Origin: Lachnospiraceae bacterium
GTDB lineage: Bacteria > Bacillota > Clostridia > Lachnospirales > Lachnospiraceae
Direction: 5' to 3'
DNA: 23,387 bases
NCBI GenBank assembly: GCA_900769115.1
Contig: CAAGFJ010000007.1
Span: forward strand, 1 to 23,387
Part shown: positions 16,178 to 23,387 of the stretch, piece after piece
How the letters are laid out: every line of letters begins with the position of its first letter
How positions within the stretch are numbered: position 1 is the first letter of the stretch
The notes under the pieces: model-generated
The model's input: the letters and a program-made list of their open reading frames with translations, nothing else
What the model was told of the DNA's origin: nothing
Databases searched by the model: none
Program-made: the position numbers and the translations under genes

Positions 16178-17368
16178 GTGGTATTACAGGAAGTAAAAGA
16201 TAATTTGAATAACTGCATCCGCCCTTTTTGGCACAGTCTGATCGATCATGAATATGGTGGTTTCTATGGTCGTATGGATATCAATCTCAAGTTATATAAG
16301 GATGCAGAAAAAGGCACAATCCTTAACAGCCGGATTCTATGGTTCTTCTCTAGTGCATATGCCTTAGAACCAAATGAGAACGACCTGGAATGTGCAGAGC
16401 ATGCATATGCGTATATGATCAATCATTGTGTAGACAGAGAATATGGAGGGGTCTTCTGGTCGACGAATTATGACGGAACACCATTAGATACCTCCAAGCA
16501 TACATATAATCAGGCGTTTGCCATCTATGGTTTATCTGCGTATTATGCAGTGACAAAGAAGAAAGAAGCCCTTGACCTGGCTATGGCATTATATGATCTG
16601 ATCGAGAAAAAATGCCGGGATCAGTATGGGTATCTCGAAGCCTTTGATCGTAAGTTTGAACCGGTTTCCAATGAAAAATTATCGGAAAATGGTATTCTTG
16701 CGGAGAAGACGATGAATACGATCCTACATGTACTGGAGGCATACACAGAATTATATAAAGTGTCAGGAAGCCCTCGTGTAGCGGATAGTATGAAGTGGAT
16801 ATTTGGTACGATTGCAGGGAAAGTATATAATCCTTCCCTGCACCGCCAGAATGTATTCTTTGATAAGATGATGACGAATCTCATTGATCTGCAGTCTTAT
16901 GGACATGATATTGAGACAACGTGGTTATTAGACCGTGGATTAGAGGTGTTAGGAGACGGGAAGTTAATCGAACAGTTCCGTCCGATCACAAAAGATCTGG
17001 TAGCATCCGTGTATGAGCGGGCGTATATGCCAGATGGATCGGTGATCAATGAGGCGGAAAATGGTATAAAAGATACAACAAGGATCTGGTGGGTACAGGC
17101 AGAATCCATGGTAGGATTTACGAATGCGTACCAGAAGAATCCGGCAGATACAAAGTATTTAGAGGCAGTTGTTGCGATCTGGGAATATTGTAAGAAGTAT
17201 CTGATCGACAAGCGCCCGGGTGGTGAATGGTTCTGGGATGTAGATGAGAATGGTGTTCCATCTAGTAAGAAAGATATTGTAGAACCGTGGAAGTGTCCAT
17301 ATCATGCAGGACGTATGTGCATCGAATTAATTCGCCGGGGTGTAGAACCGGCTTCGAAAGGAGAGTAG
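16178..17368 (+). CDS. AGE-family epimerase, mannobiose 2-epimerase type
   Basis: About 396 residues, an (alpha/alpha)6-barrel of the N-acylglucosamine/cellobiose 2-epimerase superfamily. In this context it most likely converts beta-1,4-mannobiose to mannosyl-glucose, the substrate of the next enzyme. Recognisable segments are TSKHTYNQAFAIYGLSAYY, AEKTMNTILHVLEAY, SYGHDIETTWLL and CPYHAGRM, where the GHD and YHAGR histidines match the acid/base residues of the family. The start is ambiguous. GTG 16178 is 7 bp after AAAAAGGAG (16162-16170), ATG 16172 is only 1 bp after it, and TTG 16157 precedes it. I choose GTG on spacing. Cellobiose or N-acylglucosamine activity cannot be excluded by sequence alone. 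Confidence 0.85.
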   Translation: MVLQEVKDNLNNCIRPFWHSLIDHEYGGFYGRMDINLKLYKDAEKGTILNSRILWFFSSAYALEPNENDLECAEHAYAYMINHCVDREYGGVFWSTNYDGTPLDTSKHTYNQAFAIYGLSAYYAVTKKKEALDLAMALYDLIEKKCRDQYGYLEAFDRKFEPVSNEKLSENGILAEKTMNTILHVLEAYTELYKVSGSPRVADSMKWIFGTIAGKVYNPSLHRQNVFFDKMMTNLIDLQSYGHDIETTWLLDRGLEVLGDGKLIEQFRPITKDLVASVYERAYMPDGSVINEAENGIKDTTRIWWVQAESMVGFTNAYQKNPADTKYLEAVVAIWEYCKKYLIDKRPGGEWFWDVDENGVPSSKKDIVEPWKCPYHAGRMCIELIRRGVEPASKGE

Positions 17369-17372
17369 AAGA

Positions 17373-18551
17373 ATGCTTCATGAACGTTATTATGTAGAAC
17401 AGGCTCGTTATGAGAAGCTGATTGCGAGAAAGAATAGTAAGACAGATTTTTATAATGGCATTTATGATCGTTATGAGTATCCGGTGCTGACGGCGGCACA
17501 TATTCCGCTTACATGGAAGTATGATCTGAATCCGGAGACAAACCCGAATTTTATGGAACGGTTAGGTGTCAATGCAGTATTTAATGCAGGTGCTATTTAT
17601 CTGAATGGAAAATATTATTTAGTTGCCCGTATTGAAGGAAATGATAGAAAATCATTTTTTGGTGTGGCAGAAAGTGATAACGGAGTGGACGGATTCCGTT
17701 TCTGGGATTATCCGATCCTGTTAGATGATATCTGCCCGGAAGAGACGAATGTATATGATATGCGTCTGACACAGCATGAGGATGGCTACATTTATGGTGT
17801 GTTCTGCTCTGAGAGTAAAGATACTTCCGTGAATGATCTGTCAGCGGCTGTTGCGGCAGCGGGTATTGTACGGACGAAAGATCTTAAGAAGTGGGAAAGA
17901 CTTCCGAATCTGGTAACGAAGCATTCTCCACAGCAGAGAAATGTGGTACTTTATCCGGAATTTGTAGATGGAAAGTATGCATTCTATACCCGTCCGATGG
18001 ATGATTTTATTGAGACCGGTTCCGGTGGCGGTATTGGTTTTGGGCTTTGTGAGGATATTACACATGCAGTGATCGAGGAAGAGACTATTACAAGCAAGAG
18101 AAAGTATCATACGATCACAGAGGCAAAGAACGGAGCAGGAGCAACACCGATCAAGACCGATCAGGGATATATTCATATTGCACATGGCGTGAGGAATACG
18201 GCGGCAGGACTTCGGTATGTTGTGTATGCATTTGCAACTGATCTGAACAATCCGACAAAAGTGATTGCAGAACCGTCTGGATTCCTGATCGCACCGCAGG
18301 GTGAAGAACGTGTGGGAGATGTATCAAATGTGGTATTTACAAATGGAGCCATTGTGAATGAGAAGAATGAGGTATATATTTATTATGCTTCTTCAGATAC
18401 CAGACTGCATGTTGCCACAACCACAATTGATAAATTGAAAGATTTTGTGTTCCATACACCGGAAGATCCGTTGCGTTCGGTACTTTGTGTACAGCAAAGA
18501 TGTGATCTGATTCGTAAGAATCTTGAATTTTTGGAAAAGGAACAGAAATAA
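17373..18551 (+). CDS. GH130 phosphorylase, 4-O-beta-D-mannosyl-D-glucose phosphorylase type
   Basis: A 392-residue GH130 enzyme with the length and N-terminal helix (residues 1-25) typical of subfamily 1 mannosylglucose phosphorylases. It would cleave Man-beta-1,4-Glc with phosphate to mannose-1-phosphate and glucose. The catalytic Asp is D129 in VYDMRLTQHEDG, matching the Asp131 region of Bacteroides fragilis MGP. Other family segments are RIEGNDRKSFFGVAES and GAGATPIKTDQGYIHIAHG. GAAAGGAGAG (17355-17364) precedes the ATG, which is 4 bp after the epimerase stop. The pairing with the epimerase is the hallmark of the mannobiose epimerase/phosphorylase pathway. Confidence 0.92.
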   Translation: MLHERYYVEQARYEKLIARKNSKTDFYNGIYDRYEYPVLTAAHIPLTWKYDLNPETNPNFMERLGVNAVFNAGAIYLNGKYYLVARIEGNDRKSFFGVAESDNGVDGFRFWDYPILLDDICPEETNVYDMRLTQHEDGYIYGVFCSESKDTSVNDLSAAVAAAGIVRTKDLKKWERLPNLVTKHSPQQRNVVLYPEFVDGKYAFYTRPMDDFIETGSGGGIGFGLCEDITHAVIEEETITSKRKYHTITEAKNGAGATPIKTDQGYIHIAHGVRNTAAGLRYVVYAFATDLNNPTKVIAEPSGFLIAPQGEERVGDVSNVVFTNGAIVNEKNEVYIYYASSDTRLHVATTTIDKLKDFVFHTPEDPLRSVLCVQQRCDLIRKNLEFLEKEQK

Positions 18552-18559
18552 TAAGCGAT

Positions 18560-18616
18560 AAGGCTGCCGAACTTGCAATACGTACTAGAGATTGCCTGGT
18601 TATGACAGCCTTTTTA
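18560..18616 (+). terminator. Terminator-like hairpin after the second GH130 gene
   Basis: AAGGCTG (18560-18566) pairs with CAGCCTT (18606-18612), with GCAAT (18575-18579) and ATTGC (18591-18595) pairing inside, and a run of five T (18611-18615). The stem is interrupted and only moderately stable. It could act as a partial terminator that reduces expression of the downstream esterase, mutase and isomerase genes. Confidence 0.45.
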
Positions 18617-18665
18617 GGTTGATAAGAGGGAGTATCGACCGAAATGAGCAGGAAGGTGGCAAGAC

Positions 18666-20237
18666 ATGTTTGAGATAGCGGCAATATTTAAAGATGGAAT
18701 GGTACTGCAGCAACATAAGCGCAATGTTGTCTGGGGAACGGCGGAGCCTGGCGTGGTGAAGTTGAATTTCCGTGGACAGATCTATGTAACAGCAGTAACA
18801 GACGGAAAATGGAAGATTGAATTAAATGAGACAACAGCGGGTGGTTCTTATACGATGGAACTTACCTGGCAGTCTGCGGATGGGAAAGAAAAGCAGACGA
18901 AACGGATACAGGATATATTAGTAGGTGAAGTGTGGTTGGCTGGTGGACAGTCAAACATGGAACTGGCATTGAAAGATAGTGAAGATGGAGTTACGACATC
19001 ACAAGGAGCATCATATACTGATATCCGGTTTTATAATGTTCCAAAGCATGCGGTAGCAGATGATACATTGCGACAGATGGAATTGGAGTCGGGCTGGCAG
19101 CAGGCGGTGGGAGAACCAACCGGAGAAATGTCGGCGGTAGCATTTTATTATGCAGTAAAGTTATATGAAACACTGCGGGTGCCGATTGGCATCATTGATT
19201 GCTATTGGGGCGGTACTTCTGCTACGTGCTGGGTGGATAAGCAGGCATTGCAGGATGTAGAAGAAGTACAGAGTTATCTTCAGGAATGGCAGGATGTATA
19301 TGATTCCAAAACAGAGGAAGCTTACGCAGAGGAGATGCGGCAGTATCAGGAAGATTACGATGCATGGAATGTCAGAGTGGAAAAGTTAAGACAGGAGAAT
19401 CCGGATATCGAGTGGGAAGAGATCAATGAAAGGGCAGGTCTTTGTCCGTGGCCGCAGCCAAGAGGCAGAAAATCTCCATTTCGTCCATTTGGATTGTATG
19501 AAACGATGATAAGCCACGTGGCACCGTATGGAATCAAAGGATTCCTCTATTATCAGGGAGAGGAAGACTGGGAACGGTCCGGGTATTATCATCGATTAAA
19601 TTCGGCAGTGATTCGAAAATGGAGAAAGGATTTTGGTGAGGAACTTCCATTTTATCTGGTGCAGCTTCCAATGTATCGGGCAAAGAATGAGCCGGATGAT
19701 AAAAATTGGTGCATTTTGCGGCGGCAGCAGGAGATTGCGGTAGAAGAAAATGACAATACAGGAATGGCGGTCATTTTGGATTGCGGAGAATTTGATAATA
19801 TTCATCCAATTGATAAGAAGACACCGGGAACACGGCTTGCCATGCAGGCATTAGGAAAAACATATCGGGTGCTGGAAGGTTGCGAACCAATGCGGCTGCA
19901 ACATGCAGTCTTTGAAAAAGAAAAAGGAATCTGGCTGGATTTTAGTGACAGCTATGGCACAATCTGTTATAGAAAGTCAGATGGACATCACCTGACAGCA
20001 CAGAATGAAGAGCAACAGTACCCGGTGACAGAGGAATCCCATATATATGGATTGGAAGTAAGCGAAGATGGTTATAGTTTCTATCCGGCAACTGTACGGA
20101 TGGTAGAGACAAACCGGATGTTGATCAGCGGAAATGGAACATTAACGGCGGTCCGCTATGGATGGACAAATTATGGCGTAGCAAATATTTATAATGCAGT
20201 AGGACTTCCACTTGCACCATTTATGACAGAAGTATGA
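18666..20237 (+). CDS. SGNH-type carbohydrate O-acetylesterase (sialate O-acetylesterase family)
   Basis: A 523-residue SGNH-fold esterase of the sialate O-acetylesterase (SASA) group. Block I GQSNMEL is at 94-100 with the nucleophile Ser96. GGTSATCW at 182-189 supplies an oxyanion residue, YYQGEEDW is at 295-302, and the catalytic Asp-His pair is in FDNIHP (D377, H380). An N-terminal beta-rich region of about 85 residues and a mostly beta C-terminal part flank the core. No signal peptide is present, so it acts in the cytoplasm. In this operon it most likely deacetylates imported acetylated mannooligosaccharides before phosphorolysis. Relation to family CE17, known from the Roseburia mannan locus, is possible but not shown. 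AGGAAGGTGG (18649-18658) precedes the ATG. Confidence 0.82.
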   Translation: MFEIAAIFKDGMVLQQHKRNVVWGTAEPGVVKLNFRGQIYVTAVTDGKWKIELNETTAGGSYTMELTWQSADGKEKQTKRIQDILVGEVWLAGGQSNMELALKDSEDGVTTSQGASYTDIRFYNVPKHAVADDTLRQMELESGWQQAVGEPTGEMSAVAFYYAVKLYETLRVPIGIIDCYWGGTSATCWVDKQALQDVEEVQSYLQEWQDVYDSKTEEAYAEEMRQYQEDYDAWNVRVEKLRQENPDIEWEEINERAGLCPWPQPRGRKSPFRPFGLYETMISHVAPYGIKGFLYYQGEEDWERSGYYHRLNSAVIRKWRKDFGEELPFYLVQLPMYRAKNEPDDKNWCILRRQQEIAVEENDNTGMAVILDCGEFDNIHPIDKKTPGTRLAMQALGKTYRVLEGCEPMRLQHAVFEKEKGIWLDFSDSYGTICYRKSDGHHLTAQNEEQQYPVTEESHIYGLEVSEDGYSFYPATVRMVETNRMLISGNGTLTAVRYGWTNYGVANIYNAVGLPLAPFMTEV

Positions 20238-20287
20238 TAGGTAAATGTAAAGCAATGATTGAACATATAGAATAGGAGATTATAAGC

Positions 20288-22015
20288 ATGAATTGGAGAG
20301 AAAAGTATAAAGAATGGAAGGATTCCCCATATTTTGACGAGGCAACGAAACAGGAACTTAAGAGTATTGGTGGTGATGAGAAAGAATTAGAAGATCGCTT
20401 CTATCGGGAGTTAGAGTTTGGAACCGGTGGTCTGCGTGGTGTGATTGGTGCAGGAACCAACCGTATGAATATTTATACGGTGCGAAAAGCAACACAGGGA
20501 TTGGCGAATTATATTATCAAAGAAAATGGTCAGGGCAAGGGTGTGGCAATTGCATTTGATTCGAGAAGAATGTCACCGGAATTTGCCAGAGAAGCAGCTT
20601 GCTGTCTGAATGCAAACGGAATTAAGACCTATATCTTTGACAGTCTTCGGCCAACACCGGAATTGTCGTTTGCAGTGCGCGAATTACATTGTATTGCCGG
20701 TATTGTGATCACGGCGAGTCATAATCCGTCAGAGTACAATGGATACAAGGTGTACTGGGAAGATGGTGCGCAGATCACACCTCCGCATGATAAGAATATT
20801 TTAAGAGAGGTAGCCAGTGTCGTAGATTATGCGGCTGTTAAGACCATGGACTTAGGAGAGGCTATGGCAAAAGGATTGTATCAGGTAATTGATGAATCGA
20901 TGGATGACAAATATATGGAGTGTATGAAAACACAGAGTATTCATCCGGAACGTATTCGGGAAATGGCAGATAAGATTAAGATTGTTTACACACCGTTACA
21001 TGGAACGGGTAATCTTCCTGTAAGAAGAGTATTAAAGGAACTTGGATTCCGGCATGTATATGTGGTAGAGGAACAGAAATTACCGGATGGCAATTTTCCG
21101 ACCGTGTCTTATCCAAACCCGGAAGATCCGAAAGCATTTGCACTGGCTCTTTCATTGGCGGAGAAGGTGGATGCAGATATTGTATTGGCAACCGATCCGG
21201 ATGCAGATCGGCTGGGTGTCTATGCAAAGAATCCGGCAACCGGAGAGTATGTAAGCTTTACAGGAAATATGTCTGGTATGCTAATTGCCAATTATATATT
21301 GGAAGAGAAGAAGAATACGAATACGCTGCCGGATAATGCAGCATTGGTTAAGACCATTGTTACGACCAATATGCTAGACGTACTTTGTAAAGATTATGGA
21401 GTAAAAGAGATCGAAGTATTAACCGGATTCAAATACATTGGAGAACAGATCAAATGGTTTGAGCAGGATCATTCTTACGAGTATGTATTTGGTATGGAAG
21501 AAAGTTACGGATGTCTGGCGGGAACTTATGCAAGGGACAAGGATGCCTGTGTAGCCGTGATGATGCTTTGTGAAGTAGCAGCTTCTTATAAGGCGCAGGG
21601 TAAGACATTATGGGATGGTATGGTTGAGTTGTATGAAAAGTATGGCTATTTCAAAGAGTCATTAGATACGATTACTTTGAAAGGAATTACCGGTGCAGAG
21701 CAGATCAAAGCAATCATGGAGAATCTGAGAAAGAATCCACCAAAGGTGCTTGGGGGTATTGCGGTGAAGGAGGTAAGAGATTATCAGTCGTCTAATGCAC
21801 AGGTCATAGCGGATGGGACTTCTTATGAACTGACACTTCCGAAATCTAACGTATTGTATCTGGATATGGAAAACGACTGTTGGTGCTGTGCAAGACCTTC
21901 CGGAACCGAACCGAAGATTAAGTTCTATATTGGTGTAAAAGGTGATTCTATGGAGAATGCAGATCAGAAGCTTGTAGCAGTTGAAAAAGAATTATTGGCA
22001 TTGGCAAAAGACTGA
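20288..22015 (+). CDS. Phosphohexomutase (phosphomannomutase/phosphoglucomutase, long type)
   Basis: A 575-residue alpha-D-phosphohexomutase, longer than the approximately 450-residue ManB/AlgC type and similar to Firmicute PgcA-like enzymes. The phosphorylated Ser is S144 in TASHNPSEYNGYK, the metal loop is DPDADR at 303-308, the sugar-binding loop is GMEESYG, and the phosphate-binding loop is RPSGTEPKIKFY near the C-terminus. In this cluster it should convert the mannose-1-phosphate released by the GH130 enzymes to mannose-6-phosphate; activity on glucose-1-phosphate is also likely. TAGGAG (20273-20278) is 9 bp from the ATG. It is followed by the isomerase gene with 12 bp between them. Confidence 0.92.
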   Translation: MNWREKYKEWKDSPYFDEATKQELKSIGGDEKELEDRFYRELEFGTGGLRGVIGAGTNRMNIYTVRKATQGLANYIIKENGQGKGVAIAFDSRRMSPEFAREAACCLNANGIKTYIFDSLRPTPELSFAVRELHCIAGIVITASHNPSEYNGYKVYWEDGAQITPPHDKNILREVASVVDYAAVKTMDLGEAMAKGLYQVIDESMDDKYMECMKTQSIHPERIREMADKIKIVYTPLHGTGNLPVRRVLKELGFRHVYVVEEQKLPDGNFPTVSYPNPEDPKAFALALSLAEKVDADIVLATDPDADRLGVYAKNPATGEYVSFTGNMSGMLIANYILEEKKNTNTLPDNAALVKTIVTTNMLDVLCKDYGVKEIEVLTGFKYIGEQIKWFEQDHSYEYVFGMEESYGCLAGTYARDKDACVAVMMLCEVAASYKAQGKTLWDGMVELYEKYGYFKESLDTITLKGITGAEQIKAIMENLRKNPPKVLGGIAVKEVRDYQSSNAQVIADGTSYELTLPKSNVLYLDMENDCWCCARPSGTEPKIKFYIGVKGDSMENADQKLVAVEKELLALAKD

Positions 22016-22027
22016 GGAGACGAAGCG

Positions 22028-22969
22028 ATGGAAATAATGTTTTTAAATCCGGTATTTAAGGAGATGATCTGGGGTGGTAACCGTATGCGAAAGGAATACG
22101 GTTATGATATTCCCGGTGAAGATACAGGAGAATGTTGGGCAATCAGTGCACATCCGAATGGAGATGGTGTGATTGCAAATGGAATTTATGCAGGATGGCA
22201 TTTGAGTAAATTATGGGCAGAACATCGGGAATTATTTGGCAATCAGGCAGGGGATGTATTCCCGCTTCTGACAAAGATCATTGATGCGAAGAATGATCTG
22301 AGTATTCAGGTACATCCGGATGATACTTATGCCAAAGAACATGAGAATGGTTCGCTTGGCAAGATGGAATGCTGGTATATCTTAGATTGTGATAAAGATG
22401 CGACGATCGTGATCGGACATCATGCAAATACAAAAGAAGAATTGAAACAGATGATCGCGGACAAGCAGTGGAAAGATCTGATCCGGGAGATTCCAATTCA
22501 AAAAGGGGATTTCTTTCAAATCAGTCCGGGAACGGTACATGCAATCAAAGGTGGGACATTAATTTTAGAGACACAGCAAAATAGTGACATCACCTATCGT
22601 CTCTATGATTACGATCGCTTGCAGAATGGAAAACTGAGACCGCTGCATATTAAGCAGAGTATCGATGTGATCGAAGTGCCATTTCATGAACCGGAACTTC
22701 ACAGAGAGCGGGGAATAACCCATAATACCTGGTGGGATACATTAGTATCCTGTGAATACTATACGGTCTGGAAAGCAGATGTGAATGGAACGGAGACACT
22801 TTATATGGATCAAGACTTCCTGCTGGGTTCCTGCATTGAAGGATCAGCGACGATTGGTGATGTTACTGTCAGGAAGGGAGATCACTTTATTTTGCCTTCT
22901 GGATTTCCACAGAGTACTATAACGGGAACGGCTGTTTTCATATTTTCTGCCGCAGGGGGTGCTGTATAA
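22028..22969 (+). CDS. manA: Mannose-6-phosphate isomerase, class I
   Basis: A 313-residue short class I (cupin) mannose-6-phosphate isomerase of the Bacillus ManA/Pmi type, converting mannose-6-phosphate to fructose-6-phosphate and so feeding glycolysis. The zinc ligands are visible: Gln94 and His96 in SIQVHPDD, Glu114 in KMECWYIL, and His171 in SPGTVHAI. The family segment TYRLYDYDR follows at about 190-198. Residues FLNPVFKEMIWGGNRM near the start are also typical. GAGGAG (22014-22019) overlaps the mutase stop codon and sets the ATG at 22028, so translation is likely coupled. It is the last complete gene of the cluster and completes the mannose-1-phosphate route. Confidence 0.93.
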   Translation: MEIMFLNPVFKEMIWGGNRMRKEYGYDIPGEDTGECWAISAHPNGDGVIANGIYAGWHLSKLWAEHRELFGNQAGDVFPLLTKIIDAKNDLSIQVHPDDTYAKEHENGSLGKMECWYILDCDKDATIVIGHHANTKEELKQMIADKQWKDLIREIPIQKGDFFQISPGTVHAIKGGTLILETQQNSDITYRLYDYDRLQNGKLRPLHIKQSIDVIEVPFHEPELHRERGITHNTWWDTLVSCEYYTVWKADVNGTETLYMDQDFLLGSCIEGSATIGDVTVRKGDHFILPSGFPQSTITGTAVFIFSAAGGAV

Positions 22970-23041
22970 AAATTGGTTTGGGAAAGGGGGGGCTCGTCGA
23001 TGAAAGGTTCGAAAAAAGGAGGATAAATATATGAACAGTAC

Positions 23042-23116
23042 ATGAAAACGGGCAGCGTCAGAGCTGTTGGCATTCTTACTAATGATGGACAAGGTATATC
23101 TGTAAGTGACCGTTAG
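23042..23116 (+). pseudogene. Possible remnant of a regulator gene (24 codons)
   Basis: This short frame reads MKTGSVRAVGILTNDGQG and then ISVSDR before a stop. The pattern of a basic stretch followed by a hydrophobic VGIL-type beta strand resembles the start of the effector domain in LacI-type regulators, where a similar strand follows the hinge. It is out of frame with the strong ribosome binding site and ATG at 23031, which gives only four codons. This could be debris of a lost regulator gene or pure chance; the segment is too short to decide. Confidence 0.2.
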
Positions 23117-23207
23117 ATAAGTCAATTACAATGTACCAGGAAAACAGATATCTGAAAATCAGTAATTTCATGTGGATACAAACCTATTCTTAACTTATTA
23201 CATACCA

Positions 23208-23285
23208 AAAACCGGATGCGAATCAGAAATATACATACTAATTACAGGTGTATATTGTTCTATCACATTCGGTTTTCTTTGTTTT
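23208..23285 (+). terminator. Rho-independent terminator of the mannooligosaccharide cluster
   Basis: AAAACCGGATGCG (23208-23220) pairs with CACATTCGGTTTT (23264-23276) with one G-U and one mismatch. An inner stem AATATACA (23228-23235) pairs with TGTATATT (23249-23256). The right arm runs into TTTTCTTTGTTTT. The flanking A-run would make it partly bidirectional. Confidence 0.75.
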
Positions 23286-23387
23286 ATTATTAGACGGTAT
23301 ATTCCATTCTATTGCGTAACCTGTATATAAATATAAACCGCAGTTAAAATTCTGTAGCCAGTTAATACCCGAACGGCTTCGGGTGAG

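Larger units (their letters stand above)
22970..23387. other. Region downstream of the isomerase gene, no intact gene
   Basis: This 418-bp tail has no credible full-length gene. It contains two tiny ORFs each with a good ribosome binding site (22983-23026 giving 8 residues; 23012-23045 giving 4 residues), a 24-residue ORF that may be a gene fragment (23042-23116), the cluster terminator (23208-23285), and a small hairpin at the right edge (ACCCGAA 23367-23373 with TTCGGGT 23378-23384) whose context is cut by the window end. Confidence 0.6.

Noticed and set aside
23238..23387. Minus-strand frame open from the right edge for about 50 codons
   Set aside because: It runs straight through both arms of the cluster terminator, shows no recognisable domain and no typical gene composition. 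It could be the end of an unseen gene but cannot be supported.
1..23387. CRISPR array, tRNA, rRNA, insertion sequence, prophage or defence genes
   Set aside because: No regularly spaced repeats, no tRNA TTCGA-type arms with CCA context, no transposase or integrase motifs were seen. The visible genes are metabolic, transport, surface or regulatory.

Overview
The window looks like chromosomal DNA of a gut Lachnospiraceae bacterium (Clostridia, Roseburia/Agathobacter/Coprococcus-like). The basis is moderate-to-low GC, strong AGGAGG-type ribosome binding sites, ATP-dependent PEP carboxykinase, and a GH130/epimerase operon closely resembling the beta-mannan locus described in Roseburia intestinalis. 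I cannot assign a species from the sequence alone. No tRNA, rRNA, CRISPR array, insertion sequence or phage gene was found.

Left part (1-9465), housekeeping and surface genes. A GC-rich, apparently structured non-coding stretch (about 20-172) precedes a small EamA/DMT membrane protein. Next comes a large secreted protein made of two tandem copies of a CAP (SCP/PR1) domain plus cysteine-rich modules. Two half-size chromate-transporter (ChrA-type) genes follow and overlap by ATGA. Convergent to them is a short-chain dehydrogenase with an inverted repeat in its leader. Then come pckA with its own promoter and a clear terminator, a D-2-hydroxyacid dehydrogenase, and a convergent TspO/MBR protein.

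Right part (9656-22969), a beta-mannooligosaccharide catabolic locus. It holds a LacI-type regulator and an AraC-type regulator placed tail to tail. Divergent from the AraC gene runs a same-strand cluster: lipoprotein sugar-binding protein, two ABC permeases, GH130 (mannooligosaccharide phosphorylase type), AGE-family epimerase (mannobiose 2-epimerase type), GH130 (mannosylglucose phosphorylase type), an SGNH/sialate-O-acetylesterase-like esterase, a long phosphohexomutase and a class I mannose-6-phosphate isomerase. The inferred flow is as follows. Oligomannosides are imported and deacetylated. GH130 phosphorolysis releases mannose-1-phosphate. The epimerase converts Man-Man to Man-Glc, which the second GH130 cleaves to mannose-1-phosphate plus glucose. 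The mutase and isomerase carry mannose-1-phosphate through mannose-6-phosphate to fructose-6-phosphate. No ATPase, extracellular mannanase, alpha-galactosidase or exo-mannosidase gene lies in the window, so those steps must be encoded elsewhere or done by other organisms.

Regulatory DNA is the least explained part. The 248-bp gap between the AraC gene and the binding-protein gene holds three 11-bp direct repeats and three TTAAGTAA/TTACTTAA boxes around the likely promoter. A strong hairpin separates the binding-protein gene from the permeases, a weaker terminator-like hairpin follows the second GH130 gene, and a long terminator closes the cluster. Between the isomerase gene and that terminator are tiny ORFs that may be debris of a lost gene. 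I see no evidence for a wholly new system. The catabolic locus is a variant of a described one, and the novelty, if any, is in its control elements and in the leader RNA candidate.
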